NCBI RefSeq assembly: GCF_007004645.1 | Contig: NZ_ML660019.1 | Location: forward strand, 1,198,437 to 1,262,436 | Length of the DNA stretch: 64,000 bases | From: Aliiroseovarius halocynthiae | Lineage (GTDB): Bacteria; Pseudomonadota; Alphaproteobacteria; Rhodobacterales; Rhodobacteraceae | Direction of reading: 5' to 3' | In this document: positions 10,320 to 19,352 of the stretch, one piece after another | Position numbering within the stretch: the first letter of the stretch is position 1 | Layout of the letters: each line of letters starts with the position of its first letter | Made by a program: the position numbers and the translations under genes | Notes under the pieces: model-generated | Seen by the model: only the letters and a program-made list of their open reading frames with translations | What the model was told of the DNA's origin: nothing | Databases searched by the model: none

Positions 10320-11858
10320 ATGGCCGAGGCTCGAACACGCCGCCGTGGTGGCGGTGGTGCCGCCCGTCGCGCAGAACGCACTGCCGTTAAGATCGAATGT
10401 GCCAAGTTCATCACGCGCAACATCCCGAATCTCGAGATCCTCAATGAAGAGGCAATGGAGATCATCGAATACAACGCCGAGACCGTCCTTGAAGAGGTCG
10501 GCGTAAACTTCGTCGAAAACCCTGCCGCGCTTGAGCGTTGGAAAGAAGCAGGTGCGGATGTCGACGGTGAACGCGTGCGTATTCCGCGTGGTCTGGCTCG
10601 TGAGCTGTGTAAGACAGCGCCCTCCAGCTTTACGCAGCACGCCCGCAACCCCGAACGCAATGTCGAGATCGGCGGGAAAAATCTGGTGTTGGCACCGGTT
10701 TATGGCCCTCCGTTCGTGCGCGATGCAGAGGGTGGTCGTCGCTATGCCACCATGGAAGATTTTCGAAAATTCGTGAAGCTGGGCTATATGTCCAAGTGGC
10801 TGCACCACTCGGGCGGTACTGTCTGTGAACCGACGGATATTCCGGTGAACAAGCGTCACCTGGATATGCTGCACGCTCATATGACCCTGTCGGACAAGCC
10901 GTTCATGGGCTCGGTGACCGCGCCTGAACGTGCGCAGGACACTGTGGACATGTGTGGCATCCTGTTTGGCAAAGAGTTCGTTCAGCAAAACACCGTGACC
11001 ACGTCGCTGATTAACATCAACTCGCCGATGCAGTTCGATGATGTGATGATGGGCGCGCTGGAAGTATTCGCCGCCAACAATCAAGCTGCCATCATCTCGC
11101 CCTTCATCGTGGGTGGCGCGATGGCGCCCGTGTCGGTGGCAGGGACGCTGACACAGGTTCTGGCCGAGGTTCTGGCCGGTGTAGCCTATAGCCAGCTGAT
11201 CCGCAAAGGCGCGCCGGTGATTGCAGGGACCTTCGTGAGCTCCATTGACATGAACTCTGGCGCTCCGACCTTTGGCACGCCCGAGGCCGCAAATGTGACC
11301 TATGGGGCAGGGCAACTGTTCCGCCGTCTGGGCCTGCCCTATCGTTCGGCAGGGTCGTTTAACGGCTCGAAACTGCCGGATGCACAAGCCGCATACGAGA
11401 CCGCAAACAGCCTGAATATGGGCCTTCTGTCCGGCGTGAACTTCATGCTGCACTCGGCGGGCTGGCTGGAAGGCGGTCTGGTGGCGTCGTTTGAAAAATT
11501 CGTGATGGACGCCGATCAGCTTGGCGTTTTGCATGGCATCGCAAAAGGCGTTGAGGTGGATGTGAACGGTCAAGCCATGGATGCGATCCGCGAAGTGGGG
11601 CCGGGCGGTCACTATCTGGGCTGCGAACATACGCAGAAGAACTTCAAATCCGCGTTCTGGCGGTCAGAGTTGCTTGACTATAAGCCTTTCGAGACGTGGG
11701 AAGAAGAAGGCGCACGCGATACGCAGGCTTTGGCCTCTGAAAAGGTTAAGAAGATGCTCGCCGACTATCAGGAACCGGCGCTGGATCCGGGGATTGCAGA
11801 GGGTCTGAACGACTATATTGCCGAGAAAAAGGCGTCGATGCCGGACGCGTTCAGCTAA
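10320..11858 (+). CDS. trimethylamine methyltransferase (MttB)-family protein, non-pyrrolysine
   Basis: The 512-aa protein belongs to the MttB/MtgB superfamily of corrinoid-dependent methyltransferases acting on methylated amines or betaines. The frame has no in-frame amber codon, so it is a non-pyrrolysine member like the glycine-betaine enzyme MtgB. Motifs such as VYGPPFVRD, HHSGGTVCEP and SGAPTFGTPE follow the family barrel. The N-terminus has a short basic tail (EARTRRRGGGG). Start at 10320, preceded by GGAGG about 7 nt upstream. No corrinoid protein or reductive-activation gene is nearby, so partner and substrate are open; a role in glycine betaine or related osmolyte turnover is plausible. 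Confidence 0.88.
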   Translation: MAEARTRRRGGGGAARRAERTAVKIECAKFITRNIPNLEILNEEAMEIIEYNAETVLEEVGVNFVENPAALERWKEAGADVDGERVRIPRGLARELCKTAPSSFTQHARNPERNVEIGGKNLVLAPVYGPPFVRDAEGGRRYATMEDFRKFVKLGYMSKWLHHSGGTVCEPTDIPVNKRHLDMLHAHMTLSDKPFMGSVTAPERAQDTVDMCGILFGKEFVQQNTVTTSLININSPMQFDDVMMGALEVFAANNQAAIISPFIVGGAMAPVSVAGTLTQVLAEVLAGVAYSQLIRKGAPVIAGTFVSSIDMNSGAPTFGTPEAANVTYGAGQLFRRLGLPYRSAGSFNGSKLPDAQAAYETANSLNMGLLSGVNFMLHSAGWLEGGLVASFEKFVMDADQLGVLHGIAKGVEVDVNGQAMDAIREVGPGGHYLGCEHTQKNFKSAFWRSELLDYKPFETWEEEGARDTQALASEKVKKMLADYQEPALDPGIAEGLNDYIAEKKASMPDAFS

Positions 11859-11893
11859 CGCGCTGCACGTTCACCATGATTAACACATCGGAA

Positions 11894-11913
11894 AGGGGGC
11901 TTAACGGCCCCCT
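11894..11913 (+). terminator. hairpin terminator after the MttB-like gene
   Basis: A stem AGGGGGC/GCCCCCT (11894-11900 with 11907-11913) and 6-nt loop, followed by a weak T-rich stretch ATTTCATT. It lies 35 nt after the stop codon. Confidence 0.7.
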
Positions 11914-11940
11914 ATTTCATTCGGGGTCATTTTTAACTCG

Positions 11941-12234
11941 CTATGCGAGATTTTCTCCACGAGGGAGTAATTGCAATTCGGCCAGCAATGCAATCAGCAC
12001 CTCGACGTGACGGGCGCAGGAATAGGAGGCATCCCCGGATTTTCGTGTATCTTCCAACTGCGCCTCGGTCAGCAAAAGGCCATCCACGGCCTGCGATGGC
12101 GATGGTGTCGTATTTGTTTTCATTAGTTTTTTCAAATCTTTATCACGATTATATTCGCTTAGTCCGAAACGCGCAGCACGTACCAGAAGACGGGGGCGAC
12201 GCAGAGATTTCAGCATATCAGTGGTGGATGTCAT
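11941..12234 (-). CDS. DUF6477-type small protein
   Basis: The 97-aa soluble protein begins MTSTTDMLKSLRRPRLLVRA and continues with a basic helix ending NRDKDLKKLM. This LRRPRLL(V/I)RAAR start is characteristic, from memory, of the Rhodobacterales DUF6477 family of unknown function. I chose the ATG at 12234 with GAGGT upstream; a frame extends to 12267. It is divergent from the DUF6456 gene with about 250 nt between them, where I see only short TTAAC-like words that might be CtrA half-sites. Confidence 0.75.
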   Translation of the reverse strand: MTSTTDMLKSLRRPRLLVRAARFGLSEYNRDKDLKKLMKTNTTPSPSQAVDGLLLTEAQLEDTRKSGDASYSCARHVEVLIALLAELQLLPRGENLA

Positions 12235-12480
12235 GGGGACCTCGCTGTTGTGATTCAGCGCAATCATGACTCAACCATTGGGGGTGTTGCGTGAGGTAAA
12301 GGGCCGTACGCCAACGTTAACAGTTGTTATGATTTTGGAAACTAGTGTTGAGAAGCGACAACTTAGTTAACGAACCAGTAACCAAAAATCGATAGGCCTG
12401 TTCGGCTCGAAATCAGCCGATGGTTGCGTGTTCGAACGGGTCTGTGCGTACCACGGTTTTTCAATCTGGAAGGGGCGTAG

Positions 12481-13590
12481 ATGCAACACACACTATCTAC
12501 CGAGATCGAATGCAAATCCATTATGAATTGGTTGCCGAACGAGGTGCAAACCTATCTGAAGCATACGGAAGAAGGCGAATCTATCCGGGCGATAGCGCGC
12601 CGCATGGGGGTCCACGCGTCGACTGTTCTGCGTCAGGTTCGCAAGACCGAGGCGCGTCGCGACGATCCTTTGGTTGACTCCCTCTTGTCGCGTTTGGGCG
12701 ACGAAATGCGCGACAGTTCTGAGCAAGACATCGCGTTCTCATTCGGGGCGGCGAATGAAGACCCCATGACACCTCATTTGGTGCGCGTCTTGCGGGCATT
12801 GCTATCGCCAGACACAAATCTTGTTGTTGGCGCTGGGGTCGAGACGGCAGTCGTATTGCGATCCGCTACTGATGGTGAACCTGTCGCGCTTGCCAAGGCA
12901 CCGGTCAGCGTGGTCGAGCTGATGGCGCTGCTGGACTGGATCAAGGGGGGGACGATTGGCCGTGTTGCGCGCTATCAGATCACGCAATCTGGACGACAAG
13001 CGCTGAACAAGTTGCTTGCACATCAGGAAACCCGCGCGACGGGCTTTGCCGAGAGTCAGGCAGGTTTTTTGGCGGCAACCTCCCATCAAGAAAACGTCGG
13101 TGTTCAGATGGCGCGCGCGTCCACACGTGGGCATCGCAAAGTCCGCGCCGTCGGTGCCGAGACGCCGGTTCGCGTACTCGCACGCAGGCGGGGCAGGGAT
13201 AAACCTTATTTGGGTGAGGATCTTGTCAGTGCAGCTGAACGTTTGAACCGTGACTTCGCACTAGGCCAGTTCGAGCATTCCGAAATGCAGGGCAATTGGG
13301 CGTCATGGATGCGCGAAGGTGCGGCCTCGGCATCCGTCGATCCGTCTAAGAACCGGTCAGACCGAAAACTTGATGCTCGCCGCCGGTTTGCCGAGGCGAT
13401 CAAGGCGATTGGCCCCGAGTTGGCGGAGTTGGCGGTTGCCGTTTGCTGTCATGAGAAGGGCATGGAATGCGTCGAACGAGAGATGTCCATGCCAGCGCGT
13501 TCAGGTAAGTATATGCTTCGGATCGCACTGAAGTATCTGGCGCGCCACTATGGGGAACAGCCTGGTCAGGATCATGAATTGATCTACTGA
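12481..13590 (+). CDS. helix-turn-helix protein with DUF6456 domain
   Basis: The 369-aa predicted DNA-binding protein has an N-terminal helix-turn-helix (about residues 30-60, EGESIRAIARRMGVHASTVL). A central winged-helix-like stretch includes YQITQSGRQALNKLL near residue 165, and the C-terminal domain of about 120 residues (from GRDKPYLGEDLVSAAERL to LRIALKYLARHYGE) matches DUF6456 as I remember it. The ATG at 12481 follows GGAAGGGG at good spacing; the ATG at 12523 is an alternative. Role unknown, although conservation in Rhodobacterales and the HTH suggest a regulator. The next gene is convergent. Confidence 0.82.
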   Translation: MQHTLSTEIECKSIMNWLPNEVQTYLKHTEEGESIRAIARRMGVHASTVLRQVRKTEARRDDPLVDSLLSRLGDEMRDSSEQDIAFSFGAANEDPMTPHLVRVLRALLSPDTNLVVGAGVETAVVLRSATDGEPVALAKAPVSVVELMALLDWIKGGTIGRVARYQITQSGRQALNKLLAHQETRATGFAESQAGFLAATSHQENVGVQMARASTRGHRKVRAVGAETPVRVLARRRGRDKPYLGEDLVSAAERLNRDFALGQFEHSEMQGNWASWMREGAASASVDPSKNRSDRKLDARRRFAEAIKAIGPELAELAVAVCCHEKGMECVEREMSMPARSGKYMLRIALKYLARHYGEQPGQDHELIY

Positions 13591-13597
13591 AGTTAGG

Positions 13598-13936
13598 CTA
13601 TTCGTTCAGCATATTTGTGACGACATGTATGTTGATCTCGGGGCAGGTTTGACGGATTTCATCTGCTATAATCTGCGGATCCGGAAGATCGGGTACTATT
13701 ACATAGTATCGTCCAGAGAAACCGGAAGCGATCAGTCGTTGGCTGATGTCCAGACAGTCGAGTGCTCCGCAGACAAACTTTGAAATAACCATGTCTGGGG
13801 CAAGGTCCGATATCTGTCCTGCGCTCATCTTTTCAAATACTGAACATGCCATCAGGATTTCGTGGCCGGTGCCTTCATCCATGGTGACCAACTCGTGGAC
13901 ACGTCCCAGTAATAAAATCTTTGGCGATGGAGGCAC
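13598..13936 (-). CDS. small protein, possible degenerate receiver-like fold
   Basis: The 112-aa soluble protein has alternating beta and alpha segments: KILLLGRVH, then APDMVISKFVC, YYVIVPDLPD and INIHVVTN. The order is reminiscent of a response-regulator receiver, but the position where a phospho-accepting Asp would sit reads MVISKF, with no Asp. The start is GTG; the frame is open a few codons further upstream without an ATG, so the N-terminus is uncertain. It lies tail to tail with the DUF6456 gene and divergent from phoR. No confident family. Confidence 0.55.
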   Translation of the reverse strand: MPPSPKILLLGRVHELVTMDEGTGHEILMACSVFEKMSAGQISDLAPDMVISKFVCGALDCLDISQRLIASGFSGRYYVIVPDLPDPQIIADEIRQTCPEINIHVVTNMLNE

Positions 13937-14092
13937 GATCCACTCTTTATTCTTAATGGTTTGAAATAATTGGCGAATTTAGATCCATGTATTGTCTGAG
14001 CTTACGGAGGTATCATCTTTTGGGGTATTGATGAAGGGGTAATACTACCTTCGGGAATAAAACTCTGATTGACCCAAGACGGGCGACAGGTC

Positions 14093-15187
14093 ATGTCTTG
14101 CGTAGTTGCAGAGGAGTCACCGAGGCAAGGGGCAGGATCGGTTATGGTTGCACGCAGTATGCTGGAAGCAATGCCGATTGCGGCAGTCTTTATCGGCGAA
14201 GACAATCGTATCCGCTCATCCAACGAAAAAGCGCAGAACCTGCTAAAAATGACCGTGGATGGCCGGCACTACGTAACCGTACTTCGGCAGCCATCTTTGT
14301 TGGATCAGATCGAAAGCACCATGTCGGAAGGCATCTCGGGGCAGGTAAGTTTCAATACGACTGAAGCCGGCAGAGATGTAGTGTATGAAGTACATCTTGA
14401 GCGCGTTGTGGGCGGGCCAGGGCGAGAGAACGGAGTTCTTTTGTCCTTCATGGATGTCAAACAACATGAAGAAGCCGGGCAGATGCGATCGGACTTTGTG
14501 GCGAATGTCAGTCATGAACTCCGGACACCGCTGACAGCTTTGACAGGTTTCATTGAAACCTTACGTGGCCCTGCGCGCGATGATGTCGAGGCACGGGACC
14601 GCTTTCTGGGCATTATGGAGGCCGAGGGTAAGCGTATGAACCGGCTGGTGTCGGATCTATTGTCGCTAAGTCGCGTCGAAGATATGGCGCGCATTCGGCC
14701 AACCGATTCTGTAGATGTCCTTGCTGTCTTACAGTCGGTACGTAATGCTTTGTCACAAACGGCAGAAACCAAGGGCGTAACGATCTCGATCGAATCGCAA
14801 ATCGAGCCTCCGGTGCAGATTGCGGGGGATTTGGATCAGTTGGCGCAGGTCTTTACCAACTTGATCGAAAACGCCCTCAAATATGGACGGTTGGGCGGTG
14901 GCGTGTCCGTTGTGATTTCGCGTATGCCGATGATGCCCGCATTCAAGGGGCCTGCGATATGTGTGTCGGTCAAAGATGATGGGCCAGGCATCGCCGAACA
15001 TCACTTATCGCGCTTGACCGAACGATTCTACCGCGTGGACAATCACCGCTCGCGCGAGTTGGGCGGAACCGGACTGGGACTTGCGATTGTAAAACACATC
15101 ATCAACCGCCATCGGGGTCGTCTACGCATAGAAAGTGATGAAGGTCAGGGCAGTAAGTTTTCAGTCTTGCTGAGAGATGATCTGTAA
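14093..15187 (+). CDS. phoR: phosphate-regulon sensor histidine kinase PhoR
   Basis: Senses phosphate status, together with PstSCAB and PhoU, and phosphorylates PhoB. From the ATG at 14093 it is 364 aa: a PAS-like segment (about residues 25-120), a HisKA domain with FVANVSHELRTPLTALTGF (His141), and a HATPase domain with NLIENALKY, DDGPGIAEHHL and GGTGLGLAIVKH. No membrane segments are visible, so this looks like a soluble or peripherally attached PhoR without the usual N-terminal anchor. The frame also opens at a TTG (14069), and an ATG at 14144 is possible. First gene of the phoR-pstSCAB-phoU-phoB cluster. Confidence 0.93.
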   Translation: MSCVVAEESPRQGAGSVMVARSMLEAMPIAAVFIGEDNRIRSSNEKAQNLLKMTVDGRHYVTVLRQPSLLDQIESTMSEGISGQVSFNTTEAGRDVVYEVHLERVVGGPGRENGVLLSFMDVKQHEEAGQMRSDFVANVSHELRTPLTALTGFIETLRGPARDDVEARDRFLGIMEAEGKRMNRLVSDLLSLSRVEDMARIRPTDSVDVLAVLQSVRNALSQTAETKGVTISIESQIEPPVQIAGDLDQLAQVFTNLIENALKYGRLGGGVSVVISRMPMMPAFKGPAICVSVKDDGPGIAEHHLSRLTERFYRVDNHRSRELGGTGLGLAIVKHIINRHRGRLRIESDEGQGSKFSVLLRDDL

Positions 15188-15256
15188 CCGCGAAATGCGA
15201 CGCACTATCCTAGCATCGTCACCATGGGTATTGGATTTTCTGGCCAAATTTGATGA

Positions 15257-15289
15257 TTGTCACACTGTTGTTACAAAACATTCACAAAA
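15257..15289 (+). promoter_or_regulatory. Pho box (three 11-bp repeats) upstream of pstS
   Basis: Three consecutive 11-bp repeats, TTGTCACACTG, TTGTTACAAAA and CATTCACAAAA, lie 73-105 nt before the pstS start. This matches the PhoB-binding layout of TGTCAY-like heptamers followed by AT-rich tetramers. It is the only such site I see in the cluster, which places PhoB control at pstS rather than phoR. Confidence 0.8.
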
Positions 15290-15361
15290 GCTTTGAGCAT
15301 CGACTTTAGGACGGCGCTATGTCGTCCAAGGGGCGTCACAATGTATTAACAGGAGATATCC

Positions 15362-16414
15362 ATGTCCTTCGTGAAACTGACCGCCTCTGCTCTGGCGATC
15401 GCTGCCGTTTCCGCCACCGCTGCTTCTGCCCGTGATCAGGTGCAGGTTGCTGGTTCCTCGACCGTTCTGCCTTATGCTTCGATTGTTGCTGAAGCTTTCG
15501 GCGAAAACTTCGACTTCCCGACCCCCGTTGTTGAATCCGGTGGTTCGTCGGCTGGCCTGAAGCGCTTCTGTGAAGGTGTTGGCGAAAACACCATCGACGT
15601 AGCCAACGCATCGCGCGCCATCAAGGACAAAGAAATCAAAGCATGTGCCGAAGCTGGCGTGACCGACATCGTCGAAGTCCGCATCGGCTATGACGGCATC
15701 GTGTTTGCTTCGCAAATCGACACCGCTGGCTTCAATGCATTCGAACCTGCCGACATCTATAACGCTCTGGGCGCTCAGGTGATGGTTGACGGCAAGCTTG
15801 TCGACAACAGCTATAACCAGTGGGCTGACTTCAACGCTGACCTGCCGGCTGTCGACATTGCTGCGTTCATCCCCGGCACCAAGCACGGCACCCGTGAAGT
15901 GTTCGAAGTGAAGGTTATGGAAGCCGGCTGTAAAGCAACTGGCGCCTATGACGTGTTCCTGGCTGCTGCCGAAGGTGACAGCGACAAGGCCAAATCCAAA
16001 GCCGCCAAAAAGATGTGCTACAAAGTGCGCACCGACGGCAAATCGGTTGATATCGATGGCGACTACACCGAGACTCTGGCGTCGATCGACGCCAACAAAG
16101 ATGGCATCGGCATCTTCGGTCTGGCCTTCTACGAAAACAACACCGACAAGCTGAAAGTGGCGACCATGTCGGGCATCGTTCCGTCGACAGAATCGATCGC
16201 AACTGGCGAATACCCGGTATCGCGTCCGCTGTATTTCTACATCAAGAAAGCCCATATCGGCGTGATCCCCGGCCTGAAAGAATACGCTGAGTTCTTCATC
16301 TCGGACGAGATCGCTGGCCCGGATGGCCCGCTGTCGGAATACGGTCTGGTTGCCGATCCCGAGCTGGCTGCCACGCAGGCTTCGGTTGCAGCTGAAGCTG
16401 TGCTGACCAACTAA
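15362..16414 (+). CDS. pstS: phosphate-binding periplasmic protein PstS
   Basis: Periplasmic receptor that delivers inorganic phosphate to the PstCAB permease. The 350-aa protein has a signal peptide (residues 1-23, ending ASA) and the phosphate-binding loops QVAGSSTVLPYA and VVESGGSSAGLKRFC. It is PstS family with a full-length two-lobe fold. The ATG follows AGGAGATATCC. A Pho box precedes it, and a strong hairpin follows it before pstC, consistent with higher expression than the membrane genes. Confidence 0.96.
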   Translation: MSFVKLTASALAIAAVSATAASARDQVQVAGSSTVLPYASIVAEAFGENFDFPTPVVESGGSSAGLKRFCEGVGENTIDVANASRAIKDKEIKACAEAGVTDIVEVRIGYDGIVFASQIDTAGFNAFEPADIYNALGAQVMVDGKLVDNSYNQWADFNADLPAVDIAAFIPGTKHGTREVFEVKVMEAGCKATGAYDVFLAAAEGDSDKAKSKAAKKMCYKVRTDGKSVDIDGDYTETLASIDANKDGIGIFGLAFYENNTDKLKVATMSGIVPSTESIATGEYPVSRPLYFYIKKAHIGVIPGLKEYAEFFISDEIAGPDGPLSEYGLVADPELAATQASVAAEAVLTN

Positions 16415-16422
16415 GACCATCG

Positions 16423-16453
16423 AGTGGCGCAGGGCGGTTTGCTTTGCGCCACT
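16423..16453 (+). terminator. intercistronic hairpin between pstS and pstC
   Basis: A perfect 9-bp stem AGTGGCGCA/TGCGCCACT (16423-16431 with 16445-16453), a 13-nt loop and a pyrimidine tail TTCCCTTCCC. It is probably a partial terminator or mRNA-stabilising end that raises pstS over pstCAB. Confidence 0.65.
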
Positions 16454-16510
16454 TTCCCTTCCCGCAGGTTGGGGTAAAGACCTGCACCTCTTCTGCTGCA
16501 AGAGCTTTCC

Positions 16511-17977
16511 ATGTCCGCATTCTGGCTTCTCATGATCATCTTGGCGCTGGCCGCCATGGGATTTATCTTGGGTCGAAGCCGCGCCATATCCTCGGTTCAA
16601 GGGGATCGCCGCCAGCTTCACTCTCTTCCAAACTATTACGGTTTCAATGTCGCGATGCTGGCCTTCGTGCCGGCTGTTCTGATGTTGGGCGCGTGGGTAA
16701 TCATCCAACCCATGCTGATCAGCGGTCAGGTTTCGACGCATATTCCCGAGGCGCTCTATGAAGATGCCGGTCAATTGAACCTGATCATGAGCGACGTGAA
16801 ACGCGTCGCTGACGGGCTGGATCTGGCGGTGGCACTGGGTGCCATGACGGCCGATGCGTCCAGCCAACTGAACACCGATACAACAGATATCCGCGCCATG
16901 TTGGGCGAGGTCGGAGTCGCCCTTGGTGGCGACGTTGATCCGTCGGTCCTGACAGCGGCGCAAGAGATGCGCGCCAAGACGGTCAGCGGTAACTTGTTCA
17001 TGACCATCGTCGTGCTGGTTGTCGCAGGCGCTGGATTTATCGCAGCCATGATGATGACGCGCGGTGATTTCCGCGCACGTAATGCGGTCGAGGGCGGGGT
17101 GAAAGCCTTGCTGATCGGCGCGGCGTCCATTGCGATCCTGACAACGGTTGGTATCGTTTTGTCGCTGATCTTCAACACGATCACTTTTTTCGGTCTGTTC
17201 CCGGCGGGTGACTTCCTGTTCGGCCTAACATGGTCGCCCGAGGGCCGCGGTGGATCTGAACATCTGGGCATTCTGCCGCTGCTGTGGGGCACGATCTATA
17301 TCTCGATTGTGGCTCTTTTGGTGGCTGTGCCGATTGGTCTGTTCGCCGCTGTGTATCTGTCGGAATATGCCAGCCGCGCGACCCGCGCATTCGCCAAGCC
17401 TCTCTTGGAGGTTCTGGCCGGGATCCCGACCATCGTTTACGGTCTGTTTGCGCTGACCGTTGTCGGTCCGCTGCTGGTGAACTTTTTCGGCGCAGATGGC
17501 CTTGGCTGGATGCAGGGCGCACGCTCGGTCATGACGGCGGGATTAGTGATGGGCATTATGCTGATCCCCTTCGTCTCCTCGTTGTCTGACGACATTATCA
17601 ACGCGGTGCCACAGGCGATGCGCGACGGCTCTTACGGGCTGGGCGCGACGCGATCTGAGACTGTGAAACAGGTGGTTCTGCCTGCCGCATTGCCCGGTAT
17701 TGTGGGGGCTGTCCTTCTGGCCGCCTCGCGCGCCATCGGGGAAACCATGATCGTGGTGATGGGGGCAGGGGCTGCGGCCCGTCTGGACCTTAACCCGTTC
17801 GAAGCCATGACCACCGTGACCGCCAAGATTGTCAGCCAGTTGACCGGCGACAGTGACTTTGCCAGCCCAGAAGCCCTTGTGGCCTTCGCGCTTGGCATGA
17901 CCCTGTTCCTTCTGACCTTGGGTCTTAACGTTCTTGCGCTGTACATCGTGCGCAAATATCGGGAGCAATACGAATGA
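16511..17977 (+). CDS. pstC: phosphate ABC transporter permease PstC, extended N-terminus
   Basis: Inner-membrane permease subunit of the high-affinity phosphate importer. At 488 aa it is much longer than the roughly 320-aa E. coli protein. The extra N-terminal part holds two membrane helices (residues 2-20 and 45-65), a periplasmic or linker region of about 90 residues, and a further helix near 160-185. The conventional BPD_transp_1 core runs from about residue 260, with the EAA-type loop around GSYGLGATRSETVKQVVLPAALPG. Its 3' end overlaps pstA by 4 nt (ATGA), indicating translational coupling. Enlarged PstC proteins are usual in this bacterial group. Confidence 0.94.
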   Translation: MSAFWLLMIILALAAMGFILGRSRAISSVQGDRRQLHSLPNYYGFNVAMLAFVPAVLMLGAWVIIQPMLISGQVSTHIPEALYEDAGQLNLIMSDVKRVADGLDLAVALGAMTADASSQLNTDTTDIRAMLGEVGVALGGDVDPSVLTAAQEMRAKTVSGNLFMTIVVLVVAGAGFIAAMMMTRGDFRARNAVEGGVKALLIGAASIAILTTVGIVLSLIFNTITFFGLFPAGDFLFGLTWSPEGRGGSEHLGILPLLWGTIYISIVALLVAVPIGLFAAVYLSEYASRATRAFAKPLLEVLAGIPTIVYGLFALTVVGPLLVNFFGADGLGWMQGARSVMTAGLVMGIMLIPFVSSLSDDIINAVPQAMRDGSYGLGATRSETVKQVVLPAALPGIVGAVLLAASRAIGETMIVVMGAGAAARLDLNPFEAMTTVTAKIVSQLTGDSDFASPEALVAFALGMTLFLLTLGLNVLALYIVRKYREQYE

Positions 17978-19338
17978 GCGACGCAAGCCTTCAGAACGGT
18001 CCCGATATGGGAACGCCGCGCGCCAAAAGCTCGATCCTTCAGCTGGATCAGCGCACCAAGAAACGCAATGCATCGGAAACTCGCTTTCGCGCCTATGGCA
18101 TCGCTGCCATCGCTGTGGGGTTGGTGTTCCTCGTTGTCTTGATCACGTCGATCATCTTCAAAGGTGTGGGCGCGTTTCAACAAACCTTCATCACGCTGGA
18201 TGTCGAGCTTTTGGAAAGCAAGCTGGATAAAACCGGAGAGCGTGACATCGAGGAAATCAAGAAGGTCACGACCTTTGGTTATAACCCGCTGATCGAAAAC
18301 GCGCTGAAAGCCGCTATGGACGAGGCGGGCGTGGACAATCCCTTTGCGAAGGGGAAAGACCTGCGCAAGATGCTGTCATCTGGCGCGGCCGCAGAATTGC
18401 GCCGCTTCGTTGTCGCCAACCCGGACCGGATCGGGGATACCGTGCAATTCCGTTTGCTGGCTTCGTCGCGTGTGGATGGTTATCTGAAAGGCCGTGTCAC
18501 GCGCGACAGCCTTGCCCGTGACAAGAACCTGACCCCGGTGCATCTGGATGTGGTGGATCAACTGAAGGATGCAGGCGTTGTGGCGAAAGGATTTAACCTT
18601 AGCTTCATCACTGGCGCCGATGCTTCCGAAAGCCGCCCCGAGCAAGCCGGGATCGGCGTCTCGATGCTGGGCAGCTTATATATGATGCTGGTGGTTCTGG
18701 CCTGTGCGCTGCCCATTGGGGTTGCAGCCTCGATCTATCTTGAGGAATTCGCGCCGCAGAACTGGTTCACTGACCTGATCGAGGTGAATATCTCGAACCT
18801 GGCGGCTGTTCCGTCCATTGTCTTCGGTATTCTGGGTCTGGCCGTGTTCATCCAGTTTGCGCATCTGCCGCAATCGGCCCCGCTGGTCGGTGGTCTGGTG
18901 CTGACGCTGATGACACTGCCGACGATCATCATCTCGACCCGTGCATCGCTGAAATCGGTGCCGCCTTCGATCCGCGAGGCCGCATTGGGCATCGGTGCAT
19001 CAAAAATGCAGACCGTGTTCCACCACGTCTTGCCACTGGCCATGCCGGGTATCCTGACCGGGACCATCATCGGTCTGGCGCAAGCGCTTGGCGAAACTGC
19101 TCCGCTGCTTCTGATCGGGATGGTCGGCTATATCGCGTCGAACTATCCCGGTGGGATCATCGAGGGCTTCATGTCCCCGAACTCGGCCATGCCGGCCCAG
19201 ATCTATGAATGGGCAAAACGCGCTGACCCCGCATACTATGAACGCGCATGGGGCGGCATCATCATCCTTCTGGTCTTCCTGATGACCATGAACATTATTG
19301 CAATCATTCTGCGCCGCCGTTTCGAGCGCCGCTGGTAG
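17974..19338 (+). CDS. pstA: phosphate ABC transporter permease PstA with DUF3333 region
   Basis: Second permease subunit of the Pst importer. It is 454 aa against about 290 in E. coli. A cytosolic start is followed by a helix (about residues 42-62) and a soluble stretch of about 150 residues containing [18 protein letters not shown] and [12 protein letters not shown], matching the DUF3333 N-terminal region. The transport domain of about six helices follows, with the EAA loop [19 protein letters not shown]. It overlaps pstC by 4 nt, and pstB begins 14 nt downstream. The soluble region's role is not established. Confidence 0.94.
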   Translation: MSDASLQNGPDMGTPRAKSSILQLDQRTKKRNASETRFRAYGIAAIAVGLVFLVVLITSIIFKGVGAFQQTFITLDVELLESKLDKTGERDIEEIKKVTTFGYNPLIENALKAAMDEAGVDNPFAKGKDLRKMLSSGAAAELRRFVVANPDRIGDTVQFRLLASSRVDGYLKGRVTRDSLARDKNLTPVHLDVVDQLKDAGVVAKGFNLSFITGADASESRPEQAGIGVSMLGSLYMMLVVLACALPIGVAASIYLEEFAPQNWFTDLIEVNISNLAAVPSIVFGILGLAVFIQFAHLPQSAPLVGGLVLTLMTLPTIIISTRASLKSVPPSIREAALGIGASKMQTVFHHVLPLAMPGILTGTIIGLAQALGETAPLLLIGMVGYIASNYPGGIIEGFMSPNSAMPAQIYEWAKRADPAYYERAWGGIIILLVFLMTMNIIAIILRRRFERRW

Positions 19339-19352
19339 AAAGGGCTGCAGAC

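Noticed and set aside
10320-11858. Pyrrolysine-containing MttB
   Set aside because: No in-frame TAG occurs within the gene.
12366-12380. CtrA full site TTAA-N7-TTAA before the DUF6456 gene
   Set aside because: The second half is GTAA, so one half mismatches, and such words are common in AT-rich gaps. Too weak to list as a site.
15317-16963. Very long open frame (548 codons) antisense to pstS and pstC
   Set aside because: It mirrors the codon bias of the real genes opposite, has no recognisable domain and a composition rich in His, Arg and Gln. Similar mirror frames lie opposite mttB (10302-11630), dctP (40072-41463) and dctM (42375-43727).
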